From the NCBI GenBank assembly GCA_025928265.1, contig JAICJV010000022.1:1-36850 (forward strand): 36,850 bases of DNA, in the 5' to 3' direction. A program made the position numbers and the translations under genes. Origin of the DNA: Thermoleophilaceae bacterium (lineage in GTDB: Bacteria; Actinomycetota; Thermoleophilia; Solirubrobacterales; Thermoleophilaceae). Each line of letters starts with the position of its first letter. Position 1 is the first letter of the stretch. The notes beneath the pieces were generated by a model that did no database searches, was not told the DNA's origin, and saw nothing but the letters and a program-made list of their open reading frames with translations. This document shows, in pieces, positions 1-6,927 of the stretch.

Positions 1-2215
1 GCGAGCCCATCAGCTTGTCGTCGCCGGCGCCGCCCTTGACCGTCTCGACGTCGGGCAGCACGTCGTCGCGCTCGCCGCCCTGGCCGTCGTCGGCCCTGCC
101 GTCGAGCGTGACGGTCAGCGGCGCCGTACGGCTCGAGTAGTCCACGGTGTCGAAGCCCGGGCCACCCGAGAGGACGTTGGCCCCGCTGCCGCCGATGAGG
201 CGGTCGTCGCCCCAGCCGCCCGTGGCGTTCTCGATGTCGTCGCCGAAGTCGTCGCCGTCGGAGTCCGAGTTCGAGGCGAGGTCCACCGTGACCGGCGCGG
301 CGCGCTCGGAGAAGTCGATCGTGTCGCTGCCGCTGCCGCCGCTGAGCGTGTCGGAGCCGCCACCGCCCGTGAGCACGTCGTCGCCGCCGTTCCCGATCAG
401 CGTCTGCGGGGCGTCGGTGCCGACGAGGCGGTCCGCGCCGTAGCCGCCCTTGACCGTCTCGACGTCGCCCGCCACGTCGTCGCCCTCGCCGGCCTCGCCG
501 TCGTTCCCGCCGCCGCCGAGCGTGACCGTCACCGGGTTGCGGCGGTCCGAGTAGTCGACCGTGTCGCGCCCGTCACCGCCCGAGAGCGTGTCGGCCCCGC
601 CTCCGCCCTTCAGCGTGTCGTCGCCGCGGCCGCCGGAGAGCCATCCGGCGCCCGCTCCGCCGGTGATCCTGTCGTTGCCCGAGCCGCCGGTCACGCCCTC
701 GATGTCGGCCTTCACGTTGTCGCGCTCGCCGCTTTCGCCGTCGTCGGCGGAGTTGTCGACGTCCACGCTCAGGTTGCCGCTGCGCGCGGAGTAGTCGACG
801 GTGTCGCTACCGTCGCCGCCGCTGAGCGTGTCGGAGCCCCTGCCGCCGTCGAGGCGATCATCGCCGCCGCCTCCCATCAGCGTGTTGGAGTGGTAGTCGC
901 CCACGAGCGTGTCGCCCGCGCTGCCGCCGAGCACCTTCTCCACGTCACCGGACACGTCATCGTCCTCGCCCGTGGTGCCATCGCCGTGGGCGGAGTCGCC
1001 GATCGTCACGGTCACCGGGCTCGTGCGCGCCGAGTAGTCGGCCGTGTCGGTGCCGCTGCCGCCGTTCAGCGCGTCGTCGCCCGGTCCGCCCACGAGCACG
1101 TCGTCACCGCCGTTCCCGTACAGCACGTCGTCGCCGGGGCCGCCGTCGATCGTCTGGCTCCAGCTCGAGCCGGTGAGCCGGTCGTCGCCGGAGCCGCCGA
1201 CGAGGTCGTCCACGTCGGTGCCCACATTGTCGTTCTCGCCGGGCGCGCCGTCGTTCGCCACACCGTCATCGGTGACGGTCACCGCGGTCGTCCGGTCGCC
1301 GTAGTCGGCGGTGTCCTGGCCGGTTCCGCCGGACATCGTGTCGGCGGCGCCCATCCCGCGGAACCAGTCGTCGCCGGCGTTCCCGCGCAGGTCGTCCCCC
1401 GACGCGCCACCGGTGAGCCGATCATCGGCGCTGCCGCCCCAGAGCCCCTCGACGTCGGTGCGCACGTTGTCGCGCTCGCCGGCCTCGCCGTCGTCGGCCA
1501 CGCCGTCGATCGACGCGACCACGGGGTGAGTGCGCGCGGAGTAGTCGGCCACGTCCCTCGTGCCGGAGCCGCCGTTCAACTCGTCGGCGCCGGGGCCGCC
1601 GTCGAGTTGGTCGTCGCCCGCGCCGCCGTCAAGCGTGTCGTTCCCATAGCCGCCGATCAGACGATTGGACAGCGCGCTGCCCGTGAGCGAGTCGCCCGCG
1701 TCGCCGCCCTCGAGCTGCTCGACGTCCGCGGCGATCGTGTCCTGCTCGCCGGCGGCACCGTCGTTCGCGCCGCCGTCGAGCGTGGCCGTAACCGGCGCCT
1801 GCCGTCCCTCGTAGGAGACGCGGTCGGTGCCGCTGCCGCCGTTGAACACGTCCTTGGCGATCACCGCCCCGTCCACGAACGTGTCGTTGCCGGAGCCGCC
1901 GCCCAGCGTCGCCGGCGTGGCGGTTGAGAGCGAGACGGTGTCGGAGCCGTCGCCGAGGTCCACCGTCACGCGCGTTATGCCGGTCCCCGGGCAGGCGACC
2001 GTGCCGGGCGCGACCCAGGTGCAGCCGCCGCCCGGGGTCACCGCGATCCCGGGGTCGGACAGCACGTAGCCGCCGGCGCCGTCGGTCACCGTCAGGTGGT
2101 TCACCTCGCCGTTCGACGCGGTGTAGGCGAGGACGCCGCCGCTCACTCCCGCGGTCGCGGCATGCGCAGCCGGCGCCGCGCTGCCGAGCGCAGCGATGGC
2201 GAACAGAAGCGTCAA
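1..2215 (-). CDS. RTX-type calcium-binding repeat protein, C-terminal part missing
   Basis: Secreted protein made almost wholly of haemolysin-type calcium-binding repeats of the form GGxGxDxLxGG, seen throughout the frame (for example GGWGDDRLIGG). Family knowledge: each nonapeptide pair winds a parallel beta-roll that folds on calcium outside the cell. The frame stays open from the start region to base 1, so the C-terminus lies beyond the window. The N-terminus carries a hydrophobic signal sequence ending AAPAAHA. A larger unit recurs about every 240 bases, marked by a DYSxR motif followed by a DGxxDDG..GE segment. The start is uncertain. TTG at 2215 is the nearest conventional codon, but the strong ribosome site AAGGAGG at 2251-2257 sits 35 bases upstream of it; CTG at 2224 or GTC at 2242 would fit the signal peptide or the spacing better. 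Function (adhesion, hydrolase or matrix) cannot be told without the C-terminus. Confidence 0.85.
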   Translation of the reverse strand, partial: MTLLFAIAALGSAAPAAHAATAGVSGGVLAYTASNGEVNHLTVTDGAGGYVLSDPGIAVTPGGGCTWVAPGTVACPGTGITRVTVDLGDGSDTVSLSTATPATLGGGSGNDTFVDGAVIAKDVFNGGSGTDRVSYEGRQAPVTATLDGGANDGAAGEQDTIAADVEQLEGGDAGDSLTGSALSNRLIGGYGNDTLDGGAGDDQLDGGPGADELNGGSGTRDVADYSARTHPVVASIDGVADDGEAGERDNVRTDVEGLWGGSADDRLTGGASGDDLRGNAGDDWFRGMGAADTMSGGTGQDTADYGDRTTAVTVTDDGVANDGAPGENDNVGTDVDDLVGGSGDDRLTGSSWSQTIDGGPGDDVLYGNGGDDVLVGGPGDDALNGGSGTDTADYSARTSPVTVTIGDSAHGDGTTGEDDDVSGDVEKVLGGSAGDTLVGDYHSNTLMGGGGDDRLDGGRGSDTLSGGDGSDTVDYSARSGNLSVDVDNSADDGESGERDNVKADIEGVTGGSGNDRITGGAGAGWLSGGRGDDTLKGGGGADTLSGGDGRDTVDYSDRRNPVTVTLGGGGNDGEAGEGDDVAGDVETVKGGYGADRLVGTDAPQTLIGNGGDDVLTGGGGSDTLSGGSGSDTIDFSERAAPVTVDLASNSDSDGDDFGDDIENATGGWGDDRLIGGSGANVLSGGPGFDTVDYSSRTAPLTVTLDGRADDGQGGERDDVLPDVETVKGGAGDDKLMGS

Positions 2216-2250
2216 TGCACGCAGTGCGGGGGAACTGCTGACGGGGATCG

Positions 2251-2257
2251 CCTCCTT
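2251..2257 (-). promoter_or_regulatory. Strong ribosome binding site of the RTX gene
   Basis: AAGGAGG on the minus strand. No ATG, GTG or TTG lies in the RTX frame at normal spacing; an in-frame TAG upstream closes the frame, so only ATC, GTC, CTG or the distant TTG remain. This site therefore makes the start of the RTX gene an open question. Confidence 0.6.
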
Positions 2258-2325
2258 GCGACCGCCCTATGGCGCGCCGTGGGTGCGGCGCGTAGCGGCG
2301 AGTCAGGTCTTGGTGGTCGTCACCC

Positions 2326-2363
2326 GCCGGATGAGCCGTCCGGCTTCGGTGACACCTGTGTCA
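2326..2363 (-). promoter_or_regulatory. Two inverted repeats upstream of the RTX gene
   Basis: The 164-base gap between the RTX gene and the thioredoxin-fold gene holds a hairpin with arms GCCGGA/TCCGGC (2326-2331 and 2339-2344) and a palindrome TGACACCTGTGTCA (2350-2363). On the minus strand both lie upstream of the RTX ribosome site. The palindrome could be an operator and the hairpin part of a leader RNA; neither matches a family I recognise. Nothing else is visible in this gap. Confidence 0.4.
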
Positions 2364-2406
2364 TCGGCGCAAACCCCCGGGCGGCCTTAGCCCGTCACCG
2401 CTGCGG

Positions 2407-2667
2407 TTACGACACCTTGGGATCTGGGGTATGCAGGTGGTCGACGAACTCCACGATCCGGTGCGAGTCGTGGATCACGTCGTCGCCGTGGACGAGCACC
2501 GGTACCCAGCGCTGGTCGCTCAGCTCCGCGACCTCGTCGCGGTCGCGCTTGCGCATCGGCACGCGCACCTCGGCGAAGTCGATGTCCGCGCTGCGCAGCT
2601 TGCGCGCCACCCGTCCGCACGGGCAGAGCCAGTTCGTGGGCGTCCGGCAGCGGTACAGAATGGCCAC
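2407..2667 (-). CDS. Glutaredoxin/GST N-terminal domain small protein
   Basis: An 86-residue single-domain thioredoxin-fold protein resembling the N-terminal domain of glutathione S-transferases and glutaredoxins. It opens with a beta strand (ILYRC), then a cysteine cluster with C7, C15 and C17 (the last two as CPCG), and has the conserved cis-Pro segment VPVLV followed by an IHDSHRIVEFVD helix, as in GST N-domains. The redox partner is unknown; actinobacteria generally use mycothiol rather than glutathione, so a glutathione role is doubtful. The GTG start at 2667 has no ribosome site but follows a TAACCT box by 6 bases. It lies 9 bases after the patatin gene, probably as the last gene of the same unit. 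Confidence 0.75.
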   Translation of the reverse strand: MAILYRCRTPTNWLCPCGRVARKLRSADIDFAEVRVPMRKRDRDEVAELSDQRWVPVLVHGDDVIHDSHRIVEFVDHLHTPDPKVS

Positions 2668-2673
2668 GAGGCG

Positions 2674-2679
2674 AGGTTA
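2674..2679 (-). promoter_or_regulatory. Possible -10 box (TAACCT) for the thioredoxin-fold gene
   Basis: A TANNNT hexamer on the minus strand ends 6 bases before the GTG start at 2667. Its first three bases are the stop codon of the patatin gene. Spacing fits a leaderless transcript, on the short side. Confidence 0.4.
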
Positions 2680-3576
2680 CCGCTGGGCCTTGCCGCTCTC
2701 GTCGGGCAGCTTGCCCTTCACGCGGCCGCTGCGCCCCTTCGGCTCGTGCAGCACGCGCTCGGCGTCGCGATAGCCCTGCCACAGGAGCTCGCGCGACTTG
2801 CCGGGGTACGCGTTGAGCATGCCGAGCGGGTTGAACATCCCCGACTCCGGCGACGGCTCGACGACCGTGACGTTGATGCCGTGGTACTTGCCGCCCTCGA
2901 GCTTCTTCTCGAGCATCGAGTTGTTGCCGATCGTGCGCCAGAAGATGTCGTACATGCGCATCGCCACCTGCGGGATCGTGCGCAGCGACCCGGCCACGGG
3001 CAGCCGCGACGGAACCACAGAGAGCACGTAGATGTCGGTGGCGCCCCACTCCTCGGCGTACTCGAACGGTACGTTCCACAAAAAGCCGCCGTCGGCGTAG
3101 AGGTCGCCGTTCAGCTCGATCAGCGGATGCAGGATCGGGATCGCGTAGCCGATGCGCGTGACGGTGCGGAAGTGCTCGACGTCGGGCTCGGTGCGGTTGC
3201 CGCGCAGCTCCTCGTGGCCCTGCGTCACGTTGGTGACGATGTAGCTGAGCTCGGTGTCCGAGTTGAAGCACTTCTCGAAGTCGACCTCGGACTCGACGAA
3301 GCGGGTGAGACGACCCATCGAGAAGAACGAGTTGCCGAACAGGGCGTTGCGGCGCAGCGAGATGTCGAACACCTGCGGCAGCGACACCGCCCGCGACCAG
3401 AAGCCCCACGCACCCTCGGCGCCGCTCGAGGCGTAGACGAGCGAATTGCACACGCCGATCGACGACCCGACGACCAGGTCGGGGACGATGCCCTCCTCCT
3501 CCAGGCGCTTGAGCGCGCCGGCCTGGTACGCGCCGCGCGAGGCGCCCCCGGCGAGGATGAACGCGACCTTGCTCAT
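2677..3576 (-). CDS. Patatin-like phospholipase family protein
   Basis: A 299-residue serine acyl hydrolase of the patatin family, expected to cleave acyl groups from phospholipids or related lipids with a Ser-Asp dyad. The oxyanion-hole loop GGASRG is at residues 10-15, the nucleophile motif GSSIG has Ser39, and the dyad aspartate is Asp162 in DGG. There is no signal peptide, so it is cytoplasmic or membrane-peripheral. Its ATG at 3576 overlaps the stop codon of the upstream epimerase gene (ATGA), indicating translational coupling. The open frame continues upstream, but that part is out-of-frame epimerase sequence, so the internal ATG is the start. The tail is basic and probably disordered. 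Confidence 0.9.
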   Translation of the reverse strand: MSKVAFILAGGASRGAYQAGALKRLEEEGIVPDLVVGSSIGVCNSLVYASSGAEGAWGFWSRAVSLPQVFDISLRRNALFGNSFFSMGRLTRFVESEVDFEKCFNSDTELSYIVTNVTQGHEELRGNRTEPDVEHFRTVTRIGYAIPILHPLIELNGDLYADGGFLWNVPFEYAEEWGATDIYVLSVVPSRLPVAGSLRTIPQVAMRMYDIFWRTIGNNSMLEKKLEGGKYHGINVTVVEPSPESGMFNPLGMLNAYPGKSRELLWQGYRDAERVLHEPKGRSGRVKGKLPDESGKAQR

Positions 3577-4643
3577 GCCGCCGCCAGCGGCCACAGGCGC
3601 CGCGCAGCGCCGAGCGCCGCTCCCGCCACCTTGTACTGGAGCGGCTGGGCGCGGCGGGAGCGCTTGATCCGATCGCCCTCGCGCTCGCGGTACCACTCGA
3701 CGGTCGCCTCGAGGGCCTCCTCGTGCGGCGACGGCTGCCAGCCCAGCTCGCGCTTCGCCTTGGCGTTGCTGTAGGTCCACCACTGGCTCGCGAGACGAGC
3801 CTCGTTCACCATGATCGGCGCGCGGCCGAGCGACGCGGCTTCCACGGCCTGGGTGAGCCGGATGGCCGCGCCGGGCGACAGCTTCAGCGCCGGCGGCTCG
3901 ACGCCCGAGAGCCGCGCCAGGTCGGCGAAGAGCCGGTCCCACGTGTAGTTGCGGTTGCCGAAGATGTAGCGCTCGCCGACATGGCCGCGCTCGTCCGCAA
4001 GGAGCTGCCCGCGCGCCACGTCGTCGACGTGCACGATGTTCAATGCTCCCGGTACGTAAACAGGGATCTGGCGCAGTATGAAGCGGCGCACGAGCGCGCT
4101 GGAGCGCACGTAGACGTCGCCGCGGCCGAACGCATACGACGGGTTCACCACCACCAGCGGCAGCCCCGCGGCCGCGACGCGGAATGCCTCGACCTCGGCC
4201 TCGTGCTTCGCATTCACGTACGGGATCCCGAGGTGGCCGGCGGTGAAGAGCTGGCGCTCGTCGGTCGTGCCGCCCGGCTTGGCCGGGCCGATCGCCGCGC
4301 AGCTCGACGTGTAGACGACGCGCTCGACACCCTTGCGCAGGCACTCCTCCAGCACGGTGCGCGTGCCGCGGACGTTCACCTCGAACATGCGCTCCACGTC
4401 GTTCGGCCGCATCGACACCACGCCCGCCACGTGGAAGACGCGGTCGACGCCCTTCAACGCGCGCCGCACGGCCGCTCGGTCGAGCACGTCGCACTCGACC
4501 ACCTCTGCGTCGATGCCGTCGACGTTCTCCCAGCGCGACCGGCGCCGGCGCGTGAGCTTCAGCTCGTCGCCGCGCTTCGCAAGCTGCCTCACGACCGCGG
4601 AGCCGACGAACCCGTTTCCTCCCGTTACGAGCGTCTTCCCCAA
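3573..4643 (-). CDS. NAD-dependent epimerase/dehydratase (extended SDR)
   Basis: A 356-residue extended short-chain dehydrogenase. The Rossmann motif TGGNGFVG is at residues 7-14, the catalytic pair is Y142 and K146 (YVNAK), with serines in YTSS at 111-114. The layout (HVAG after strand 4, NVRGT helix, NPSYAFGRGD) resembles dihydroflavonol-4-reductase-like proteins and the hopanoid-associated epimerase HpnA, but nothing here fixes the substrate. The TTG start at 4643 lacks a ribosome site; a TAGCCT box ends 10 bases upstream, so the message may be leaderless. It lies 13 bases after the DksA-like gene and overlaps the patatin gene by 4 bases. Coupling with a phospholipase suggests a lipid or lipid-linked sugar substrate, which is inference. 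Confidence 0.88.
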   Translation of the reverse strand: MGKTLVTGGNGFVGSAVVRQLAKRGDELKLTRRRRSRWENVDGIDAEVVECDVLDRAAVRRALKGVDRVFHVAGVVSMRPNDVERMFEVNVRGTRTVLEECLRKGVERVVYTSSCAAIGPAKPGGTTDERQLFTAGHLGIPYVNAKHEAEVEAFRVAAAGLPLVVVNPSYAFGRGDVYVRSSALVRRFILRQIPVYVPGALNIVHVDDVARGQLLADERGHVGERYIFGNRNYTWDRLFADLARLSGVEPPALKLSPGAAIRLTQAVEAASLGRAPIMVNEARLASQWWTYSNAKAKRELGWQPSPHEEALEATVEWYREREGDRIKRSRRAQPLQYKVAGAALGAARRLWPLAAA

Positions 4644-4653
4644 GGTGCTGGGA

Positions 4654-4659
4654 AGGCTA
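4654..4659 (-). promoter_or_regulatory. Putative leaderless -10 box (TAGCCT) of the epimerase gene
   Basis: TANNNT hexamer on the minus strand, 10 bases before the TTG start at 4643. Its TAG is also the stop codon of the DksA-like gene. Confidence 0.45.
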
Positions 4660-5043
4660 GAGGAGCGGACCGCCTCTGGCGCGGAGCTCGGCGTCGTACT
4701 CCTTCTGGTGGTTGATGCAGCGGATCGCCTCGGGAATCGCCTCGAGCCAGCCCTCCGGGATCTCCTCGCCGCCGACGATGCAGATGCCGTAGGTGCCTTC
4801 CTCGAGCCGCTGCATCGCGGTCTCGACGTCCTTGGCCTCGGCGTCGAGGATCGCGAGCGTGGTCTGGTCGATCTCGGCCTCCAGGGTCTCCGTGCCCTGG
4901 TCGGCCGGGTGCTGGTCGTAGTCGGCCAGCTCGGCGTCGCGCTGCTCGTTGTCGTCGGCGCGCAAGTGCCTGCGCCGCTCCTCGATCTCGGCGGCTCGCT
5001 CGCGCAACCGCGTCGCCACCTTGTCCTTGTCGTACGTTGCCAC
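4657..5043 (-). CDS. DksA/TraR-like protein with decayed zinc finger
   Basis: A 128-residue protein with the DksA/TraR layout: an N-terminal charged coiled coil (about 8-80), then the YGIC zinc-finger region, then a short tail. Family members bind the RNA polymerase secondary channel and modulate transcription. Here the C4 motif is degraded: C88-I-V-G91 and C109-I-N-H112 replace the two CxxC pairs, leaving two Cys and one His. The surrounding family signature (ICIVGGEEI, EAIPEAIRC) is intact, so the fold is probably kept with altered or no zinc binding. The GTG start at 5043 is preceded by a purine-rich ribosome site (GGAGAGAGG). It is the first gene of a minus-strand unit and is divergent from the DegV gene. 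Confidence 0.85.
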   Translation of the reverse strand: MATYDKDKVATRLRERAAEIEERRRHLRADDNEQRDAELADYDQHPADQGTETLEAEIDQTTLAILDAEAKDVETAMQRLEEGTYGICIVGGEEIPEGWLEAIPEAIRCINHQKEYDAELRARGGPLL

Positions 5044-5064
5044 TAAGCCTCTCTCCAGGTTCGC

Positions 5065-5074
5065 TGTATAGGCT
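5065..5074. promoter_or_regulatory. Divergent promoter core of the DksA-like and DegV genes
   Basis: The 39-base gap holds a plus-strand TAGGCT (5069-5074), 8 bases before the DegV GTG and hence leaderless, and a minus-strand TATACA (5070-5065) before the DksA-like gene. The two hexamers share the TA at 5069-5070. Confidence 0.5.
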
Positions 5075-5082
5075 CCGCCGCC

Positions 5083-5955
5083 GTGGGCGTCGCCGTCGTC
5101 ACCGACACAACCGCGTATCTGCCCCGGGAGGTCGTCGAGGCAAACCGTATCCACGTCGTGTCGCTCTACGTGGTCTTCGGGGGCGAGCGAACCGTTCCGG
5201 AGGCCGAGATCACCGACTACAAGGCCTTCTTCGAGGAGCTGCGCTCCGCGGAGCAGCTGCCCACGACGTCGCAGCCGTCGGTGGGCGACTTCATCTCCGT
5301 GTACGAGCCGCTGCTCAGCGCCGGTGACGACGTCATCTCGATCCACATCTCCGGCGGCCTGTCCGGCACGCACGAGTCGGCGCGCCAGGCCGCCGAACAG
5401 CTCGAGCGCGAGGGCAAGGGCGGCGAGCGCGTGCACGTGGTGGACTCCGCGACGGCCGCCGGCGGACTCGGGTTGATGGCGCTGGCCGCCGCGCGCGCAG
5501 CAGCAGGAGGGGCCGCGATCGGCGAGGTGCTCGACACCGTGGGCGAGGCGCGCGGCTCGCTGAAGATGTGGTTCGCGATCGACACGCTCGAGTTCCTCAA
5601 GCGCAGCGGCAGGATCGGCGCCGCGAGCGCGTGGCTCGGCTCCACGCTGCGCATCAAGCCGATCCTCACCGTCGAGTCCGAGATGACGCCGATCGAGCGG
5701 GTGCGCACCTCGAAGCGCGCGTTCGAGCGGATGGTCGACTACGCCCGTCAGCGCGAGGCGAGTGGCGCCGACGGCTGGGTCGTGCAGCACATCCAGGCGC
5801 CGGACGAGGCCGCCGCGCTGGCCGACCGCTGCCGCGAGATCTTCGGCCACGACGCCGTCTTCGTGTCGGAGATCGGGCCGGTGCTGGCCGCCCACACGGG
5901 CCCGGGTCTCCTGGGCGTGGGCGGGCTCCCCGCGCGCTTCGTCAGCGGCGCCTGA
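5083..5955 (+). CDS. DegV family fatty-acid-binding protein
   Basis: A 290-residue DegV/FakB-type protein. The family binds a fatty acid between two domains; FakB members present it to a fatty-acid kinase for phosphorylation. Typical features are the N-terminal VVTDTTAYLP strand-loop, the TSQPS segment, the HISGGLSGT motif and the LKRSGRIG motif before a KPIL strand. Length is normal for the family. No FakA kinase gene lies in the window, so use as FakB is not shown. The GTG at 5083 follows a TAGGCT -10 box by 8 bases with no ribosome site, pointing to a leaderless mRNA. The 3' end overlaps the convergent DUF3618 gene by 14 bases. Confidence 0.9.
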   Translation: MGVAVVTDTTAYLPREVVEANRIHVVSLYVVFGGERTVPEAEITDYKAFFEELRSAEQLPTTSQPSVGDFISVYEPLLSAGDDVISIHISGGLSGTHESARQAAEQLEREGKGGERVHVVDSATAAGGLGLMALAAARAAAGGAAIGEVLDTVGEARGSLKMWFAIDTLEFLKRSGRIGAASAWLGSTLRIKPILTVESEMTPIERVRTSKRAFERMVDYARQREASGADGWVVQHIQAPDEAAALADRCREIFGHDAVFVSEIGPVLAAHTGPGLLGVGGLPARFVSGA

Positions 5956-6163
5956 AGATGCCCGCAACGGCGGCGATCCCGCCGCCGATCACGAAGCCCG
6001 CGACGGCGGCGCCGATCAGCACTTCCTTGCGATGCGTCGCGAGCTGCGACTTCCAGTCGGTGATCTGGTTGACCTTCGACTGGAGGTCGTTGAGCGAGAA
6101 CTCGAGCTCCTGACGGGTGGTCTCGACCGACGCGCGGATCTCCTGTGGGCTGCGGGTGGGCAT
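5942..6163 (-). CDS. DUF3618 family small membrane protein
   Basis: A 73-residue protein beginning with the DUF3618 signature (SPQEIRASVETTRQELE), an amphipathic helix, followed by one transmembrane segment at about 48-70 and a terminal RRR that favours a cytoplasmic C-terminus. Function unknown; in actinobacteria it commonly sits next to Holin-X proteins, as here. Its ATG shares one base with the stop of the upstream gene (TGATG), so it is the last gene of the coupled operon. The 3' end overlaps the convergent DegV gene by 14 bases. Confidence 0.85.
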   Translation of the reverse strand: MPTRSPQEIRASVETTRQELEFSLNDLQSKVNQITDWKSQLATHRKEVLIGAAVAGFVIGGGIAAVAGIFRRR

Positions 6164-6582
6164 CAGTGACGTGCCTCCTCGATCGCGGCGCGCGTCTTCT
6201 TCGCCTCTTCGATCGCCAGCTCGGGAACGGGCGGCGTGCCCTTCTTCATCGAGCGGATCCCGAGCAGCGCCAGCAGCCCGACGATCAGGAAGATGCCGAC
6301 GGTGACGATCGCGTAGCCGACGTACGGCTTGAGACCGGTCCAGTCGGCGATGCCGAGCGCCAGGAAGTGGAAGAAGTAGATCAGCCCGAACACGGCGAGA
6401 ACGCCCGCGCCTGCGAAGAAGCCGGCGCCCTTCGCGAGCTTCGAGGCCTTCTGCGTGACCTCGGCCTTCGCGAGCTCGATCTCCTCGCGCACGAGGAGCT
6501 GCGCCTTGCTCGTGACCTCGCTGACGATCTCGCCGAGCGGCTTCTCGGCACTGCCGGGCGGTGTGGATCCGTTGCTAGTCAT
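6163..6582 (-). CDS. Actinobacterial Holin-X family membrane protein
   Basis: A 139-residue protein resembling the putative actinobacterial Holin-X family (phage-holin superfamily III). A polar N-terminus and amphipathic helix (17-50: GEIVSEVTSKAQLLVREE..) lead into two transmembrane segments at about 53-78 and 86-109 and a charged cytoplasmic tail. Despite the family name there is no phage context; these proteins are probably envelope-associated. I chose the ATG at 6582 because upstream residues in the open frame are out-of-frame sequence of the preceding gene, whose end it overlaps by 8 bases. Confidence 0.82.
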   Translation of the reverse strand: MTSNGSTPPGSAEKPLGEIVSEVTSKAQLLVREEIELAKAEVTQKASKLAKGAGFFAGAGVLAVFGLIYFFHFLALGIADWTGLKPYVGYAIVTVGIFLIVGLLALLGIRSMKKGTPPVPELAIEEAKKTRAAIEEARH

Positions 6583-6793
6583 CGTCGCTCCCGAATAGCG
6601 CGCCCAGGACCTTTGCGAACACGAACCCGCCCACGAGCGCGCCGGCCGCATACAGGTGCGGTTTCTCGGCGAACGCGTCCTCCTGGTCGGACGCGATGCG
6701 GTCGGCTTCCGCCGGAGACGTGCCGCCCGTCCGGGGCTGCTCGCTCGGCGGTGGGGGCGTGGGAGCGCTCACCTGCGTCTCGCCATCTGCCAT
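6575..6793 (-). CDS. Small single-pass membrane protein, unknown
   Basis: A 72-residue protein I do not recognise. A proline- and threonine-rich N-terminus (10-27), an acidic stretch (28-42) and one transmembrane segment (about 48-67) are followed by an acidic end (SDDD). Its ATG shares a base with the stop codon of the 44-residue protein (TAATG), and its own stop overlaps the next gene by 8 bases. Position in the coupled operon is the main evidence that it is real. Confidence 0.72.
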   Translation of the reverse strand: MADGETQVSAPTPPPPSEQPRTGGTSPAEADRIASDQEDAFAEKPHLYAAGALVGGFVFAKVLGALFGSDDD

Positions 6794-6927
6794 TACTCAG
6801 GCGGCTCCTCGTCGAAGATCTTGATCCAGACCGCGGTGGCGACCCGGTTCGCAACGATGGTGGACAGCGCGCCGATGCCGGCGAGCAGGCCACTCCACAT
6901 CAGTCGCTTTGTGAGGTCGTTGCTCAT
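6793..6927 (-). CDS. 44-residue membrane protein
   Basis: A short gene read directly from the minus strand: MSNDLTKRLMWSGLLAGIGA and onward, ending IFDEEPPE. One hydrophobic helix (about 10-35) with a glycine-rich start and a charged C-terminus. It resembles small DUF4235-type actinobacterial membrane proteins, an unconfirmed impression. Its ATG overlaps the TetR stop (ATGA) and its TAA overlaps the next ATG (TAATG). Interlocking start and stop codons on both sides are strong evidence that it is translated. Confidence 0.75.
   Translation of the reverse strand: MSNDLTKRLMWSGLLAGIGALSTIVANRVATAVWIKIFDEEPPE

Noticed and set aside
890-1927. A 345-codon open frame on the plus strand
   Set aside because: Antisense to the RTX repeats; its regularity is a reflection of the repeat array.
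1-2000. CRISPR-like periodicity
   Set aside because: Repeats are imperfect, in frame and encode calcium-binding nonapeptides; spacing is protein-module spacing.
2300-2400. Guanidine-II (mini-ykkC) or c-di-GMP riboswitch before the RTX gene
   Set aside because: One hairpin and an ACG-containing loop are present, but the second conserved hairpin and loop sequences do not match either family.
3577-4494. Long N-terminal extension of the patatin protein
   Set aside because: The extension reads the epimerase gene in the wrong frame; the ATG at 3576 starts the family homology and is coupled to the epimerase stop.
5942-6927. Prophage lysis cassette suggested by the holin-type name
   Set aside because: No endolysin, integrase or structural genes; the Holin-X/DUF3618 set is a normal chromosomal cluster in actinobacteria.
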